NCBI GenBank assembly: GCA_017303905.1
Contig: JAFLBH010000001.1
Span: forward strand, 783,809 to 847,808
Direction of reading: 5' to 3'
Length of the DNA: 64,000 nt
Origin: Bacteroidota bacterium
GTDB taxonomy: Bacteria > Bacteroidota > Bacteroidia > B-17B0 > Aurantibacillaceae
Position numbers and translations under genes: made by a program. The notes under the pieces are model-generated. The model was not told the DNA's origin. It made no database searches and was given only the letters and a program-made list of their open reading frames with translations. Positions within the stretch are counted from its first letter, which is position 1. Every line of letters starts with the position of its first letter. Below, piece after piece: positions 9,578-17,804 of this stretch.

Positions 9578-10030
9578 TTAATATTCAAAAAGCACCTCAT
9601 ATGTTTTACCGTTTTTTTCTGTCTTAAGTTTTAATTCTCCTGTTTTTGTATATTTCAGAATTTGCCATTCGCAAAAATTGTAAATAGAAAAATCAGTAAC
9701 CTTGTTATTGTTTTGTGGCGCGCTTGTTAGATGTAAATAAAGCCCTACTTTGTCCGATTTTTTTAATATAGTCATATTCCCTATGAAGTGAATTGAGGCT
9801 AGGTAATTTGTTTTGTTATCATAATCGATAATTTCACTATTAATATTAAACCCATAGTATGAGTTAAAAAAAGGAAGGCTATCAATGTTGTTAACTTTTA
9901 GATACTGCAGCCTTCCACCTTTAAATACTTTTTCGGGGTTTCTAAACCACAATGTGTTTTCCGGACATTTTTTACAGGTTGTAAAAAGAAGCACAAGGAG
10001 TAAAACCGGGATATGTGCTTTAAAACGCAT
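9578..10030 (-). CDS. Hypothetical lipoprotein
   Basis: I do not recognise this 150-residue protein. It begins with a hydrophobic signal sequence and a lipobox-like LLFTTC (Cys19), followed by KKCPENT. The remainder is beta-rich with several Tyr and Phe residues, which fits a small periplasmic or outer-membrane lipoprotein. It sits 18 bases downstream of the GT87 gene on the same strand and is probably co-transcribed with it. The ATG start is clear. No catalytic motif is evident. Confidence 0.6.
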   Translation of the reverse strand: MRFKAHIPVLLLVLLFTTCKKCPENTLWFRNPEKVFKGGRLQYLKVNNIDSLPFFNSYYGFNINSEIIDYDNKTNYLASIHFIGNMTILKKSDKVGLYLHLTSAPQNNNKVTDFSIYNFCEWQILKYTKTGELKLKTEKNGKTYEVLFEY

Positions 10031-10048
10031 TAATCTAATTTACGAAAT

Positions 10049-11254
10049 TTATTCATTCTTTAAATTTTCTTCTTTATACGTATCATTACTAGTATGGTTT
10101 GTATATAGATTGAATACGATTAATAGAAATGTTATGCTTGGCATAAATGTTTTTATAATGGCTTTATCAGCATTGCTTTTTAAAAATTGTGGCACCAAAT
10201 CGGTAAAAAATAATGATGTAAAGAGCAGATTTATAAATAATAATATTACAGCAAATCGATTGTTTTCTTGACTCAAACTCCAGATGCCAATACCGGTCAT
10301 TGCAATAATATAGGAAGGTGATTCTGCTTTATGATTGAAAATAACAATCCAAATAAGCGTAAGGCACAAAAAAGATAAACGAAAACCAAATTTTGTGTGC
10401 TTTTTGAATTGAATCAATGGAAAAAGAAAAAGTAAAATACCAGCGGTGAGTATGTAGGTCTTATTTACTTTGGAACCTGCTAAAACATCAAAAAACCGAT
10501 ATACGCTATAGCTTTCTCCAACTTTATACAATGCAATTGTGTCATTTACGTCGCCATTTATAGTTTTGAGCCAATACGTGTAAAGTTTGAATAGGTCATC
10601 GAATCCGATTAAGATTGCAGGTAAGAGAAGGAATAGTGTTGACCATATCAATAAGTATAGAACAGACCGTAGTTTATTAGGGTAGAAAAGGAAAAGTAAA
10701 CAGGCTGCAATCAGAAAAACTTTAATGAATACTCCGCAGCAAATATAGAAAGCAGCAGCGCTTGCATTGCCTTTTTCCATTGAGGTGAAGGATAAAATAG
10801 TTAGGCCGGCTAAAAGCGAATTCGTTTGGCAATTCTGTAAGGATAAAACAAGTTCAATAATTACAAAAAGCAGTAAATAAAGCATCTTTTTGTTTGAAAA
10901 TCCTGGAATAGTTGTAATTGCATAAAGTAAGATCAATCCGTTTAAGAGATTCCACAAACTTAATCCTAACCAATCAGGCAAATAATAGAATAATCCCATA
11001 AATAAAGCAAACGTAGGGCTATACTTAAAAAGGTCGGCATACTTGTCAAGATGATAATCATAAGGATTCTGCCCGCTAATTAGATAAAAGAATGAGCTTT
11101 TAAAAATTATGTAATTGTTGTAAAAAGTGTAAACGCCACCCCAATAATGATTCTCGCCTAAAATAAGGTTTTGAAAAGTTACAATTAGTGATATCAAAAC
11201 CATTAATAAATACCATATTGTTTTATTATTTGATATGTAATTAAGAGCTTTCAA
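10049..11254 (-). CDS. GT87-family (DUF2029) membrane glycosyltransferase
   Basis: This is a polytopic protein of about 400 residues with roughly ten hydrophobic segments. The first extracytoplasmic loop contains NPYDYHLDKYADLFKYSPTF, with the acidic and aromatic residues expected near the catalytic region of GT87/DUF2029 polyprenyl-phosphate-dependent glycosyltransferases. Known members are mannosyltransferases of actinobacterial lipoglycans; the Bacteroidota sugar is unknown. The start appears to be TTG at 11254, since the only in-frame ATG lies 17 codons later inside the first membrane segment. A second GT87 protein is encoded at 40672-41922. The downstream partner is a small lipoprotein. 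Confidence 0.7.
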   Translation of the reverse strand: MKALNYISNNKTIWYLLMVLISLIVTFQNLILGENHYWGGVYTFYNNYIIFKSSFFYLISGQNPYDYHLDKYADLFKYSPTFALFMGLFYYLPDWLGLSLWNLLNGLILLYAITTIPGFSNKKMLYLLLFVIIELVLSLQNCQTNSLLAGLTILSFTSMEKGNASAAAFYICCGVFIKVFLIAACLLFLFYPNKLRSVLYLLIWSTLFLLLPAILIGFDDLFKLYTYWLKTINGDVNDTIALYKVGESYSVYRFFDVLAGSKVNKTYILTAGILLFLFPLIQFKKHTKFGFRLSFLCLTLIWIVIFNHKAESPSYIIAMTGIGIWSLSQENNRFAVILLFINLLFTSLFFTDLVPQFLKSNADKAIIKTFMPSITFLLIVFNLYTNHTSNDTYKEENLKNE

Positions 11255-11360
11255 AATGAATTATATTTATGGGTCAATATACCAAAATTTCCACTTAGCT
11301 TTATTGGAATTCCGCTCTTTAAGACAACTTCTTTACATCTAGCACTTGAGAAAAATGGAC

Positions 11361-11390
11361 AAAAAAATCCCGAGCATAACCCGGGATTTT
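11361..11390 (-). terminator. Rho-independent terminator of the TPR/PD40 gene
   Basis: AAAATCCCG at 11364-11372 pairs with CGGGATTTT at 11382-11390. On the minus strand the hairpin ends in a run of T. It lies just beyond the stop of the gene at 11412-13025. Confidence 0.85.
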
Positions 11391-11411
11391 CAAATTAGAA
11401 TTTTTATAAAA

Positions 11412-13025
11412 TTATTTCTTCAACATCACATCCTTTACTAAAGAGTAAGTTTCTTTAGCGCCTAATTTTAATTCAACCACTTCTACGGCATCTTTAAATC
11501 CTTTTTTCTTTGCTGTGATGGTGTATTTCATACCGCCTTTTAAGGTGATGAAATATTCTCCGTTTTCATTCGTAGCAGTGCTTCCTACTTTAGCTCCCGC
11601 TTCATCGGTAAATTCTACATCTACTTCAGCCAATCCGTAACCTTCGTAACCATCACGTACAGTTCCTTTTAAAATGCTTAAACCGTTATTGCTTTTTACT
11701 TTGCCGTCTTTTTCCAATACAGCATAATTACTTAAATCTACCATGTAAATATCGCTTTCACCCAAGCCTCCATCTCTGTTACTTGCAAAATAACCGGTTT
11801 GCGCATCAGCGCTTACTACAAATGGTCCGTCGCGTTTTTCGCTATTGATCGGATAACCTAAGTTAACCGGCTTGCTCCATTTACCGTTTTCAAATACGGT
11901 TTTAAAAATATCGTAATCGCCCATGGAGCCTTTTCCGTTAGAGCAGAAGAATAATGTTTTTCCGTCCGGCGCTAAGAATAAACCTACTTCATCAAAAGGA
12001 GTGTTAATGTCGGTTCCTAAATTCACCGGTTTGCCCCATTCGCGTTTTGAAATTCTTTCGGCCATCCAAATATCAGAGCTGCCGCTACCACCCGGGCGCT
12101 CACTAGTAAAAAATATTTTTTTACCATCCGGCGAAATACAAGCGCCACCTTCCCAATAGCTGGTGTTAATTGGCTTGGCTAAATTTTCAGGTGTACGCCA
12201 TTTACCGCTTACGATTTTAGACACATAAACATCTCCACCACGTGATTGGGGATCTTTTAAATCATTTTTGTAAATGTAAATCTGTTTACCGTCAGCCGAA
12301 ATACTTGTACAAGCATCATGCGCATCGGTATTAATAGAGCCCGGTACACCATCAGCGGTTTTCCATTTTTTAGCTACTGTATCGAAATCGGAATAATAAA
12401 TATCCTGAAAAAATTTTCCGTCACCTTCCACATCAACAGGTGCATTAGTAGTTTCAGGGCGGCGTGTATTAAATACTAAACGCATTCCGTCTGCTGAAAT
12501 AGCCGGCGATTGATCATCATATTTGCTGTTGATCTCCGGACCCATATTTTCAATTTTAACATCAAGCGGAGCGGCAATTAAAGTTTTAGCTGTGTTACAT
12601 TGATCAATATAAACATCTGCGTCTTGTTCTTCCGATTCTTTTGCAGTGGCTTTACTTTTATAAGCTTGTAATTCGGTTAAAGCTTCATCATACTTTCCTT
12701 TTAACTGGTACACGCGACCTAAATAATATTGCGATTGATATTTAATGTCTCCGTTTTCTTTGGCTTTTAAAAATGTTTCTAATGCTTTATCGTAATCTCT
12801 CAAGGTAAAGTGACACTCGCCAACGTGATGTAATACGGTGGCGTCTTTAGGGTTTTTTGTAAGGACTTCCTTATAAATATTGAGAGCCTCCACAACTTGT
12901 CCGCCTAAGAATTTTTGCTTGGCAAGCGCCATTTTTACCTGGTCGCCGGCATCCAAAGGCTTTCCGAAATAGCTGTTGGCTAATAATAAACTTAATACTA
13001 AAAATAGACTTCTTCTTAACATCAT
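11412..13025 (-). CDS. TPR / PD40 beta-propeller / carboxypeptidase-regulatory-domain protein (PorE-like, no OmpA domain)
   Basis: The order of parts is a signal peptide (about 1-20), TPR repeats (about 28-125), five PD40 (WD40-like) blades (about 165-425, each with a SxDGxxxxF core such as SPDGKKIFFTS and SNRDGGLGESDIY), and a carboxypeptidase-regulatory-like beta domain (about 445-537). This matches the N-terminal part of PorE and similar TPR-WD40-CRD-OmpA envelope proteins that link the T9SS trans-envelope complex to peptidoglycan. The C-terminal OmpA peptidoglycan-binding domain is absent, and the gene ends cleanly at a strong terminator. The protein is probably periplasmic or envelope-associated. 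A T9SS role is inferred. Confidence 0.8.
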   Translation of the reverse strand: MMLRRSLFLVLSLLLANSYFGKPLDAGDQVKMALAKQKFLGGQVVEALNIYKEVLTKNPKDATVLHHVGECHFTLRDYDKALETFLKAKENGDIKYQSQYYLGRVYQLKGKYDEALTELQAYKSKATAKESEEQDADVYIDQCNTAKTLIAAPLDVKIENMGPEINSKYDDQSPAISADGMRLVFNTRRPETTNAPVDVEGDGKFFQDIYYSDFDTVAKKWKTADGVPGSINTDAHDACTSISADGKQIYIYKNDLKDPQSRGGDVYVSKIVSGKWRTPENLAKPINTSYWEGGACISPDGKKIFFTSERPGGSGSSDIWMAERISKREWGKPVNLGTDINTPFDEVGLFLAPDGKTLFFCSNGKGSMGDYDIFKTVFENGKWSKPVNLGYPINSEKRDGPFVVSADAQTGYFASNRDGGLGESDIYMVDLSNYAVLEKDGKVKSNNGLSILKGTVRDGYEGYGLAEVDVEFTDEAGAKVGSTATNENGEYFITLKGGMKYTITAKKKGFKDAVEVVELKLGAKETYSLVKDVMLKK

Positions 13026-13113
13026 TATATTGGTATTTTACCTAGTAAAAATAAAAAATATTATCAATATAGCAGCGAAAATCAAATAATTAGTATATTT
13101 AAGGGTATAAATT

Positions 13114-13461
13114 ATGGGTATGAAAAAGGTCATTTTTGCTGCAATTTTAGCTTTAACAGTTTTTTCTTGTGTAAATAAGGTAGGTCTCCCTCCAAAAGAG
13201 GTTGCTGTAACTCCGGATGCCTGTGATTCTATTAAATATTCAGTAGATATTCAACCTTTGTTAAGTGCTCGTTGCGCGGGTTGTCATTCTGCCTCGCCTA
13301 ATTTTGCGGTGTATGCCGATACAAAAGCAAAGGTAGATGACGGAACTTTTAAGAACCGTGTTCTTACTCTAAAAGATATGCCATTAGGCGGACCGGCATT
13401 AAGTCAATCTGACTTAGATAAAATTAAATGTTGGTTAGATAAGGGAGCTCCTAATAACTAG
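13114..13461 (+). CDS. Small cytochrome c-like lipoprotein
   Basis: The 115-residue product has a signal sequence with lipobox TVFSC (Cys19). It carries one CxxCH haem-attachment motif (C54-AG-C57-H58) and a downstream Met in LKDMPLGG that could be the second haem ligand. The ending DKIKCWLDKGAP resembles a segment of the larger beta-propeller lipoprotein at 34697-36127, so the two share a cytochrome-type module. An envelope electron-transfer role is inferred. Two starts are possible, ATG at 13114 or ATG at 13120; the second gives a typical MKK start. The 3' end overlaps convergent kdsB by 4 bases. Confidence 0.75.
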   Translation: MGMKKVIFAAILALTVFSCVNKVGLPPKEVAVTPDACDSIKYSVDIQPLLSARCAGCHSASPNFAVYADTKAKVDDGTFKNRVLTLKDMPLGGPALSQSDLDKIKCWLDKGAPNN

Positions 13462-14204
13462 GCTTTAATCCCCATTAACTTAATTACTTTTTCTACATCT
13501 TCCGGTATGTCGATGCAATGACTATCGTGCAATGTTTCTGCACATTTGATTTTAAATCCGTTTTCAAGCCAGCGTAATTGTTCCAGTGATTCTGCTTTTT
13601 CAAGAGAAGAAGGTTGAAGTTTAGTTACTTTCTCCAATACATCCTTACGGTAAGCATACATACCCACATGGCGGAAATAATTAAAATGCTTATGCCATTC
13701 TTTTTCATCCACACCTTTTATGAATGGAATAACCATGCGACTGAAGTAAAGCGCTTCGTTATTTGTATTCAAAGTAATTTTTACTTCACCTTTATCAAAC
13801 AGAACATCATGGCTATTGCATTTAATCATAAGGGTAGCTAGTTCAGTATTACCATTACAAATATTAGCCAGTAAATCAATTTGTGATGGGTCGATAAAGG
13901 GCTCGTCACCTTGGATGTTGATGATGTAATCAAATTCTTCTCCGAAGTTTTTATATGCTTCAAAACAACGGTCGGTACCACTGGGATGCTCTGCTTTAGT
14001 CATTACAACCTTGGCGCCAAACGACTGAGCATGTGAGGCAATACGTTCATCGTCGGTAGCGATGACGATTGAAGTAAGTTTTTTGCTCTTGGAAGCTTGC
14101 TCATACACCCGGTGCAGCATACTTTTTCCTAAAATATCGATTAGGGGTTTGCCCGGAAAACGGGTGGAAGCATAGCGAGCGGGAATAATTCCTAAAATTT
14201 TCAT
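13458..14204 (-). CDS. kdsB: 3-deoxy-manno-octulosonate cytidylyltransferase
   Basis: KdsB activates Kdo with CTP to CMP-Kdo for lipopolysaccharide inner core synthesis in the cytoplasm. The N-terminal nucleotidyltransferase motif IIPARYASTRFPGKPL, the TDDERI segment, HPSGTDRCFEA and INIQGDEPFI are all typical of the family. The length of 248 residues is standard. The start is ATG at 14204. The gene is convergent with the cytochrome gene (4-base overlap) and divergent from the LysM-containing gene. A KdsC-like phosphatase lies about 0.9 kb further on the same strand, consistent with a Kdo gene neighbourhood. Confidence 0.95.
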   Translation of the reverse strand: MKILGIIPARYASTRFPGKPLIDILGKSMLHRVYEQASKSKKLTSIVIATDDERIASHAQSFGAKVVMTKAEHPSGTDRCFEAYKNFGEEFDYIINIQGDEPFIDPSQIDLLANICNGNTELATLMIKCNSHDVLFDKGEVKITLNTNNEALYFSRMVIPFIKGVDEKEWHKHFNYFRHVGMYAYRKDVLEKVTKLQPSSLEKAESLEQLRWLENGFKIKCAETLHDSHCIDIPEDVEKVIKLMGIKA

Positions 14205-14240
14205 TTGCGCTGTTTAATTAAAAAACTTAGGATTAAATTT

Positions 14241-15089
14241 ATGGAATATTTTGTGAGAAGGCTTCTTATTATATTCTTTTTTATTTACAGTTTAGGCGTA
14301 ATAGCTCAGGATATACGTCCTGCTAAAGTTATTACAGAAATGCTCGACTCCATTAGTCACATGAAAACCGTGAGGTTTAAAGTGAAGGCTCTAGAACGAA
14401 CTGAAAGCGGTTATATTTCGGCGGTATCTGTTTCTAAAATAAACATTAAGCCTCGTCAATTGTATTTTGTGAATCCTGAAAAAAAATTAGAGATACTTTA
14501 TGTAACAGGTAAATACGATAACAAAGCCGTGGTAAAGCCGCATGTTTTTCCTTATGTAACCATGCATTTAAGTCCAACCGGAAACATCATGCGAAAGAAT
14601 CAGCATTACACCATACACGAATTGGGTTTTGATTTTATCGGACGAACCATTGCTTTGGCGATTAGCAAAGAAAAGGAAAACATGCTGAAAAGCCTTTCTT
14701 ACATTGGGAAGCACGAAAAAAACGGGTATCAATGTCACATGGTTGTTTATGAATCGAGTGCATTTAATTTTTTCACCTATGAAGTTGGACCTAAGGAAAC
14801 CGTTACAACAATTGCGGCCAAGTTTAATGTGAATGATTATTTACTCCGTTTTAAAAATAACTTATTTAATGATTTCGGTTACATCAAACAAGGCACCAAA
14901 TTACAGGTGCCTAATTATTATTGTAAGCGAGCTGTTTTGTACATTGATGAGAAATCGATGTTACCAGTGAGTGTAAGTATTTATGATGATAAGGGATTGT
15001 TTGAGTGTTATGATTTTTATGACATCATCTTAAATAAACCCATCGATCCTGCTGAGTTTACCAAGGAGTACAAAGGCTATCACTTTTAG
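14241..15089 (+). CDS. DUF1571-like secreted protein with embedded LysM-like segment
   Basis: I place the start at ATG 14241, where a signal peptide begins (MEYFVRRLLIIFFFIY); an upstream TTG at 14205 is unlikely. The product of about 282 residues has a beta-rich fold resembling the DUF1571/LolA-like lipid-binding group: a leading helix MLDSISHMKTVRFKV, then strands around PRQLYFVNPEKKLEILYV. Between two halves of that fold lies a segment that fits the LysM consensus (YEVGPKETVTTIAAKFNV, then IKQGTKLQVPNYY). LysM modules bind N-acetylglucosamine polymers such as peptidoglycan. The protein is probably periplasmic. Function is unknown. It is convergent with the phosphatase gene (4-base overlap). 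Confidence 0.65.
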   Translation: MEYFVRRLLIIFFFIYSLGVIAQDIRPAKVITEMLDSISHMKTVRFKVKALERTESGYISAVSVSKINIKPRQLYFVNPEKKLEILYVTGKYDNKAVVKPHVFPYVTMHLSPTGNIMRKNQHYTIHELGFDFIGRTIALAISKEKENMLKSLSYIGKHEKNGYQCHMVVYESSAFNFFTYEVGPKETVTTIAAKFNVNDYLLRFKNNLFNDFGYIKQGTKLQVPNYYCKRAVLYIDEKSMLPVSVSIYDDKGLFECYDFYDIILNKPIDPAEFTKEYKGYHF

Positions 15090-15775
15090 ATTTTGGTTTC
15101 GCCGATTACATTATTGGATACAGTGTAGTAAACCGGCTTGATGCCTCTTCTTAGTTCAATGTAATTTTTGTATTTGTCGGAGTAGCCGGTGCGCTGCTTT
15201 ATCACTTCATTAAATAATCCGTACGCATCAATCAGTGTTTCGCAAATATGGCGAACCGGGTTAGAGCCGGCTTCGGCGTAAATGATAATATCGGCTAATT
15301 TATTTTTGATGACGTAATTGGCGAAGTGCGGAGCTGAATGTCGCGCAATAAAAATCCGCAAGCCACATTCTTTGGCAATGCTTAAATCCAACACATCATC
15401 AAACACAAAGGCCAATTGATTTAAAGTACAATTGTGCGTGAGGCAAAAGTGACGAGCTGCATCAATCTTATTAGCTATTTTAAAATAGTTTGCATGAAAG
15501 CATTCGCGATTGGTGAAGGTGAATGCCGCTTTGTTGTTTTCGCCGGAAATAATGGCGGTTAAAGGGTGATGAGAATTTTTTAAATAATAGGCAAAACGCA
15601 AAAGATTAGTCCCCATCGAATCAATTTCGTTGAATCGGCTTTGCAATTCAAAATCTTTTTCTCCGTTGGTAAAAACACCATCCCAATCAAACACAAATGC
15701 TTTTACAGCGTTTAATTTTTTTGTGAGAACTGCTTTTGTGCAGAGTAGTTTAAGTGATGTGTTTTTCTTTGCCAT
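15086..15775 (-). CDS. KdsC-like HAD phosphatase
   Basis: This HAD-superfamily protein of 229 residues has motif I FVFDWDGVFTNG, a later Thr/Ser motif (AIISG) and motif III FVFDDVLDL, in the cap-less arrangement of KdsC. KdsC removes phosphate from Kdo-8-phosphate. kdsB nearby supports that role, although motif I reads DWDG rather than the usual DxDGVLTDG and the C-terminus is about 50 residues longer than classical KdsC. It could be a specialised paralogue for another nonulosonic acid. The ATG lies directly after the terminator of the transaldolase-CBS gene. Confidence 0.75.
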   Translation of the reverse strand: MAKKNTSLKLLCTKAVLTKKLNAVKAFVFDWDGVFTNGEKDFELQSRFNEIDSMGTNLLRFAYYLKNSHHPLTAIISGENNKAAFTFTNRECFHANYFKIANKIDAARHFCLTHNCTLNQLAFVFDDVLDLSIAKECGLRIFIARHSAPHFANYVIKNKLADIIIYAEAGSNPVRHICETLIDAYGLFNEVIKQRTGYSDKYKNYIELRRGIKPVYYTVSNNVIGETKI

Positions 15776-15785
15776 TTTATTTTAA

Positions 15786-15810
15786 AAAGAAAGCCGCACT
15801 GAGGCGGCTT
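15786..15810 (-). terminator. Rho-independent terminator after the transaldolase-CBS gene
   Basis: AAGCCGC (15791-15797) pairs with GCGGCTT (15804-15810). On the minus strand it is followed by TTCTTTTT. It stands between the transaldolase-CBS stop and the KdsC-like start codon, only about 10 bases from that ATG. Confidence 0.8.
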
Positions 15811-15814
15811 AAGT

Positions 15815-16825
15815 TTATCCTTTCATGTCTTGTATATCGAGCATACCTACAGGTTTTCCTCCGTCGGTTACTACAATCGTATCTACATTTGTTTTCTTGA
15901 ATAAAGAATTTGCTTCATTCAATAATACATTTCCGTCGATTGAAATTGGATCGCGGTATTCAAGGTCAGATAATTTTTTATTTAATACATCACGTCCTTT
16001 ATCCATGATTAATTTTCTTAAACCGCCATCGGTAAACACACCTTTAATGCTACCATCGGCTTTTGTTACAGTTACTGCGCCGTAACCAAATTCTGTCATT
16101 TTAATAATAGCATCAGTTAAAGAAGTATTTTCGCTAACCACCGGATTAATTCCTCTGATTGCTTCTTTTACTTTTACCATCATTAAACGTGTATCCATAA
16201 TGAATTGATCGGTTCCAACCGTTGTGAAGTTGTTTTCGGTTAGCTGCTTCATCACTTTTAATGGAACTGTAATGGTGTGTACACCTATGTTTATGGCATT
16301 TCTTACGTGCTCGGCATGACGAACAGAAGAGAACATGATCTTTGTATCATATCCATATAAATCTACAGCATTAACGCACTGTTCTACTAATGCTAATGCA
16401 TCATGTCCCTGATCTTGTAAACGACCAACAAGCGGACACACATAAGTAGCGCCGGCATGCATTGCCATATAAGCTTGTTGTAATGTGTAAACTAAATGCA
16501 CATTCACTAATAGTCCTTTATCGCGAAGTAATTTACAAGCGCGAACACCTTCTAAAGAAACCGGAATTTTAAATACTGTTTTGTTTTTATCTAAACCCAA
16601 TGCTAATTGACGCTCTGCTTCCGCTAGAATTTCTTCTGCAGTGTTACCTAAAGCTTCAATCTGAAGTACCGGTACCATTTTGCTTAATTTTACAATGGTT
16701 CCATCAATATCTGTAATCCCTTCCTTTTGCATAAAGGTAGGGGTGGTAGTTAATCCGTTTAAAAAGCCTAATTTAAATCCTTCTTCAATTTCCTTTAAAT
16801 TGGCTGAGTCTAAGTATAATTCCAT
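15815..16825 (-). CDS. Transaldolase-family domain fused to a CBS pair
   Basis: Residues 1 to about 215 form a small transaldolase/fructose-6-phosphate aldolase (TalC/FSA) barrel. It has MELYLDSAN with Asp6, the Schiff-base Lys86 in VFKIPVS and HLVYTLQQA. Residues about 222-336 are two CBS domains (GAVTVTKADGSIKGVFTDGGLRK and DTIVVTDGGKPVGMLDI). This pair reads like the regulatory CBS pair at the C-terminus of KdsD arabinose-5-phosphate isomerases. The family motif TTNP is altered to TTTP: Thr28 replaces the Asn28 of E. coli FsaA, a substrate-contacting residue. The catalytic Lys is retained, so I expect an active aldolase or transaldolase with changed specificity and nucleotide control. The kdsB/kdsC neighbourhood suggests a Kdo link; this is inference. 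Confidence 0.85.
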   Translation of the reverse strand: MELYLDSANLKEIEEGFKLGFLNGLTTTPTFMQKEGITDIDGTIVKLSKMVPVLQIEALGNTAEEILAEAERQLALGLDKNKTVFKIPVSLEGVRACKLLRDKGLLVNVHLVYTLQQAYMAMHAGATYVCPLVGRLQDQGHDALALVEQCVNAVDLYGYDTKIMFSSVRHAEHVRNAINIGVHTITVPLKVMKQLTENNFTTVGTDQFIMDTRLMMVKVKEAIRGINPVVSENTSLTDAIIKMTEFGYGAVTVTKADGSIKGVFTDGGLRKLIMDKGRDVLNKKLSDLEYRDPISIDGNVLLNEANSLFKKTNVDTIVVTDGGKPVGMLDIQDMKG

Positions 16826-16876
16826 ATTAATTAAATTTTCAAGTTCAAAGAAACTAAAATTTTAGCGTATAAAAAA

Positions 16877-16903
16877 GAAAAGCCGCCTTTTTGGGGCGGC
16901 TTT
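16877..16903 (-). terminator. Rho-independent terminator of the T9SS protein gene at 16922
   Basis: AAAGCCGCC (16879-16887) pairs with GGCGGCTTT (16895-16903). On the minus strand it is followed by TTCTTTTTT. Confidence 0.85.
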
Positions 16904-16921
16904 ATATTAAGAGTGAGGCAA

Positions 16922-17725
16922 TTACTTGTTAATTACCATGCGTTTAGTGATTTTAGACTCACCTGCATTTAAGGTAACAAAGTAAATACCTGAATTTAAA
17001 CTTCCGCAATCGAAATTCACTTTATGTTTACCCGGAGCAAACTTTTGTTCGTTTCCGCTATAAACTAAAGCGCCAAGGCTGTTATAAATCTGAACCTTTA
17101 CGGCACCTTCGTTCTTTAAAGTAACGTTAACAAAAGCATTGGTGTTCGCAGGATTTGGAAATACATCGCTGGCACTTTCAATTACCGATTTGTTTTCGCT
17201 TACACTTAAATAAGAGTTATATCTCATGGTAAAAGTGATGGTATCGCCTGCTGTAACCTGATTGAATACTTTATAGCGTACATCATATTGCCCAAGGCTA
17301 GAAGCCTCTTCTAAGTAAATAACGAAAGGCATACCTTCAGCATCTGAATTTGAATTTGGAGGAAGCACGGTCATGTCTGCCACCAAAGTTTGAGTAGCTA
17401 CACTGTTATCATAACAAGTAGTACCCACGCACATATAAGTTTGCGGCGACACTGATGCACCACTAACTACTAAAGGAGGATTATTAAACAAAATCGTTCT
17501 GATCACATTGTAAGTATGCGTGTTTGTTGAGCTCAGGTTAGTAATACGCAAACGAATTTTTTCTTGTGAATTCGCGGTCGTTGTGAAACTCATTACATCA
17601 TTAGTGTTAACAGTACCTGTTATTGAGGTACCTGTTTGATTTACTTTATACAACGCAAAAGATTGCGCTTTAATTGTAAAAGCTGATAATGCAATAAGTG
17701 ATAAAAGAGTAAATATTTTTTTCAT
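16922..17725 (-). CDS. Secreted protein with type A T9SS sorting domain
   Basis: The product of 267 residues has a signal peptide (MKKIFTLLSLIALSAFTIKAQ). A beta-rich middle region of about 160 residues carries one Cys pair (CVGTTCYD), and I do not recognise it. The type A sorting domain begins near residue 188: VFPNPANTNAFVNV, IYNSLGALVYSG, GIYFVTLNAGESKITKRMVI. Cleavage of this tail during export and anchoring to A-LPS or release are known for the family. The function of the mature domain is unknown. It precedes the transaldolase gene on the same strand but is separated from it by a strong terminator. Confidence 0.85.
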   Translation of the reverse strand: MKKIFTLLSLIALSAFTIKAQSFALYKVNQTGTSITGTVNTNDVMSFTTTANSQEKIRLRITNLSSTNTHTYNVIRTILFNNPPLVVSGASVSPQTYMCVGTTCYDNSVATQTLVADMTVLPPNSNSDAEGMPFVIYLEEASSLGQYDVRYKVFNQVTAGDTITFTMRYNSYLSVSENKSVIESASDVFPNPANTNAFVNVTLKNEGAVKVQIYNSLGALVYSGNEQKFAPGKHKVNFDCGSLNSGIYFVTLNAGESKITKRMVINK

Positions 17726-17762
17726 GCGTTATTTGTTTTAATTTAATACAAATTTAAAAAAC

Positions 17763-17787
17763 AAAAGCCGACCTAAGGCCGGCTTTT
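17763..17787 (-). terminator. Rho-independent terminator of the Omp28-like gene
   Basis: AAAAGCCG (17763-17770) pairs with CGGCTTTT (17780-17787), with further pairing of CC and GG inside. On the minus strand a T-rich tail follows. Confidence 0.8.
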
Positions 17788-17804
17788 GCTAATAATTGTG
17801 TTAA

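Noticed and set aside
9885..10271. 128-codon plus-strand ORF
   Set aside because: It runs antisense across the ends of the lipoprotein and GT87 genes, both well supported on the minus strand.
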